A DNA stretch of 24,461 nucleotides from the NCBI GenBank assembly GCA_050872545.1, contig JBNMHA010000030.1, forward strand, positions 1 through 24,461, written 5' to 3'. The stretch is from RGIG8597 sp050872545 (lineage in GTDB: Bacteria > Spirochaetota > GWE2-31-10). The position numbers were made by a program, and so were the translations under genes. Every line of letters begins with the position of its first letter. The first letter of the stretch is position 1. Of this stretch, positions 23,186-24,461 are shown piece after piece. The notes under the pieces were generated by a model that worked only from the letters and a program-made list of their open reading frames with translations, had not been told where the DNA came from and did not search any database.

Positions 23186-23572
23186 TTATTGTTTGAAGAA
23201 ATTTTCAATGTCATACAATGAAAGATCTTCCCCATCTTGCAGACTATTAGAAAATCTTTTTGTCACAATTAATTCTTCAGTATTTGAACTTCGTGAAACT
23301 TCTGGAATCGGAGGTTCTTCCCCTATAGGAGAATTCAACAAAGATTTTTCATAATACTCTTGGGCTACATCTAATATTTGGGACATTGTCTCTGTTCTTA
23401 AATTTGTATGCTTTTGTAAGGCTTGCCCAATTTCTGTTTTTGCTTCAACTGCAACTGTTTTTTGTTCTGCTTTTACAGAACTGCTCGATAAATCTTCTGA
23501 TGCTGCTGCACATGACGCTAAACTCACTGTCAGTGCTGCTGCTCCTAATAAATTGATAAACCTACTATTCAT
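23186..23572 (-). CDS. Leader and propeptide part of the astacin-type lipoprotein, ended by an in-frame TAA
   Basis: This 128-residue product shares its first 44 residues, MNSRFINLLGAAALTVSLAS and Cys21 onwards, with the cysteine peptidase at 17861-19312. After AVEA the two diverge, apart from a shared EVSRS.N...L..TK.F motif (here 91-107). Translation ends at TAA (23188-23186) after FFKQ. The same frame then continues with QISRSDVTGDEEIVIEVSM into the astacin domain. AAGGAG lies five bases before the ATG, and a promoter is seen at 23643-23671. Alone it would be a small lipoprotein without a catalytic domain. It is more likely the 5' part of an interrupted gene. Confidence 0.8.
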   Translation of the reverse strand: MNSRFINLLGAAALTVSLASCAAASEDLSSSSVKAEQKTVAVEAKTEIGQALQKHTNLRTETMSQILDVAQEYYEKSLLNSPIGEEPPIPEVSRSSNTEELIVTKRFSNSLQDGEDLSLYDIENFFKQ

Positions 23573-23642
23573 TATTACTCCTTAATAATTAAAAAATTTA
23601 GTTTGTTTTTACTTTCCAACATACCGGTTTGTCATTAAACAC

Positions 23643-23671
23643 TTCATAATAACAGATTATCTATTTGTCAA
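23643..23671 (-). promoter_or_regulatory. Sigma-70-type promoter of the astacin-type gene
   Basis: On the minus strand TTGACA (23671-23666), a 17-base spacer and TATGAA (23648-23643). Both hexamers and the spacing are conserved with the cysteine peptidase promoter, although surrounding bases differ at several positions. That conservation supports the call. Confidence 0.6.
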
Positions 23672-23760
23672 TATTTTTAGTAAATATTCTTGATAAAGAA
23701 TTTTTAGCAACTAATATAATAATATATTTTCTATTTTGAATAAAATAGATGATAATTATT

Positions 23761-23952
23761 CTAATTATCAGAATTGGTATCAATAACATTTATATATTTA
23801 CAAAATATACTGTTATCTGATTTTATGGTCACTGCTTTTCCTGATAAAGGTTTCGCTTCATACCACAATTTACTGTGAAAAGTCCAATACCCTTTCGGGT
23901 CTGGAAGGTACTTTTTTGTTTTTTCGTGATAAAAAAGCAGTTTTAGAATATT
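23761..23952 (-). pseudogene. Gene remnant upstream of the astacin-type gene (copy 2)
   Basis: The minus strand reads KTKKYLPDPKGYWTFHSK, then LWYEAKPLSGKAVTIKSDN and a TAG at 23763-23761. It is homologous to the remnant at 19472-19712, with replacements such as PEKIATVKL to SGKAVTIKS, and it ends earlier. No start codon is present. The differences keep the frame through the conserved core, which suggests the two copies separated before or soon after they lost function. Confidence 0.5.
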
Positions 23953-24058
23953 TTAGAGATGTTTTTTTGTCTTATGCAATATTTAATAATCTAAATAGGA
24001 ATATGATTTACCTTGCTTTTGTAAATTTTTTCTGTTCACGATGAGTGCTTGTTTTCAT

Positions 24059-24153
24059 GTCATTCTCGTGCAAGTACGACGAAAGGCGGACGCAGACACT
24101 GGAATCTATTCTAATATTTACAGGAGATTGTCGTATCAAGTACGACAATGACA
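24059..24153. repeat. TGTCATT...AATGACA palindromic repeat, copy 4
   Basis: The ends TGTCATT and AATGACA are inverted. The right hairpin TTGTCGTA-TCAAG-TACGACAA is perfect, while the left half is interrupted by extra sequence around GAAAGGCGGACGC. It lies between the promoter module and the second Rpn-type gene, matching the arrangement at 14054-14193. Confidence 0.65.
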
Positions 24154-24200
24154 CAAGGTCGAAAGCTGCTGGGAATGACGCGAGAATCTATACTGTGTTC

Positions 24201-24461
24201 CTAAAGTTTTTCTATTTCCTCAACCGACAAGCCGGTACTGTCAACTATCAAATTGAGCGAAACATTTGCTGCCTTGAGAACTTTCGCAGTTTCAACTGCT
24301 TTTTGATATGCGCCTCGAGTAATGCCACGCTCTTCGCCAAGTTTTTCACCGTCGGTAAATCCGATATTGTAAGTTTCTTGTTTTAACATTTGCAGTGTCA
24401 TATATTCAGCCCTCCATTCTTCATTGCCATGCACTCGGTGCAGTTCCTTGCAGATTTTGTC
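24201..24461 (-). CDS. Rpn-family nuclease, second copy, cut by the right window edge
   Basis: The last 86 codons of a gene matching that at 14193-15044 are present, from DKICKELHRVHGNEEWRAEY to the end GLSVEEIEKL. The frame is open to the window edge, so the gene continues outside. The nuclease motif lies beyond the edge and cannot be checked. The Gly-repeat tail is shorter than in the other copy (GEKLGEERGITRG versus a longer run with two more repeats), while flanking DNA is nearly identical. It probably has the same Mg-dependent nuclease role, if intact. Confidence 0.82.
   Translation of the reverse strand, partial: DKICKELHRVHGNEEWRAEYMTLQMLKQETYNIGFTDGEKLGEERGITRGAYQKAVETAKVLKAANVSLNLIVDSTGLSVEEIEKL

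Larger units (their letters stand above)
23441..24066. repeat. Long direct repeat (promoter + leader module), copy B
   Basis: This is the counterpart of 19191-19806. It covers the signal-peptide codons, Shine-Dalgarno sequence, promoter, gene remnant and the left end of a palindromic repeat. The leader is nearly identical to copy A, and the remnant region has several substitutions and one-base length changes. Confidence 0.85.

Noticed and set aside
15398..23188. Reassignment of TAA or TAG to glutamine as an explanation for the two internal stops.
   Set aside because: Well-supported genes in the same window end normally with TAG (rsmA, the GldF-like permease, the lipoprotein at 16467) and TAA (most others), so the code is standard.
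13943..24153. The TGTCATT elements as a CRISPR array.
   Set aside because: The copies are scattered over 10 kb, contain variable internal arms rather than fixed repeats with spacers, and there are no cas genes.

Overview
The window looks like a low-GC spirochaete chromosome, most likely a gut or rumen Treponema. This is inferred from spirochaete-style lipoprotein signal peptides, an FtsY with an N-terminal membrane anchor, a GldA/GldF/GldG/DUF4340 transport operon and Rpn-type PD-(D/E)XK nuclease genes. Nearly every gene lies on the minus strand. The exceptions are the IS and methyltransferase remnants at the left edge.

Bases 1-3300 (plus strand) are wreckage. Two broken IS110-family transposase copies are followed by the 3' two thirds of a clearly more GC-rich MmeI-like DNA methyltransferase gene. 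The same imperfect palindrome of about 38 bp sits at all three broken joints. The methyltransferase frame also carries a nested palindromic element and a degenerate purine-rich repeat, both without frame loss.

Bases 3350-13560 (minus strand) are ordinary chromosome in two operons. The first, 7817 down to 3436, encodes an ABC ATPase, an ABC-2 permease, a Gldg-family protein and a DUF4340 protein, with a clear terminator. The second, 13553 down to 8068, encodes rsmA, a CBS-domain cation/proton antiporter, a small membrane protein, ftsY, a secreted repeat protein and a small protein, again with a terminator.

Bases 13560-24461 (minus strand) form a repetitive accessory island. Two operon-like units each start with a secreted lipoprotein peptidase. 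One is an astacin-type zinc peptidase (23572-22061) and the other a papain-fold cysteine peptidase (19312-17861). Their promoter, leader and first ~44 codons are nearly identical, but their catalytic domains are unrelated. Each peptidase gene is followed by small paralogous lipoproteins: two of about 260 residues plus one of a five-member 'KYE-GDEI' family after the astacin, and four of that family after the cysteine peptidase. Near-identical hairpins separate many of the genes. They leave no room for new promoters, and only the last one has a good U-tract. A peptidase/companion or peptidase/inhibitor arrangement is the most interesting reading, but it is an inference.

The island also holds a permuted NlpC/P60-type lipoprotein hydrolase, two Rpn-type nuclease genes (one cut by the window edge), TGTCATT...AATGACA palindromic repeats, and several gene remnants. 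Two genes, the NlpC/P60-like hydrolase and the astacin, are each split by one in-frame stop where the frame otherwise continues. In both cases the stop is followed by CAA.
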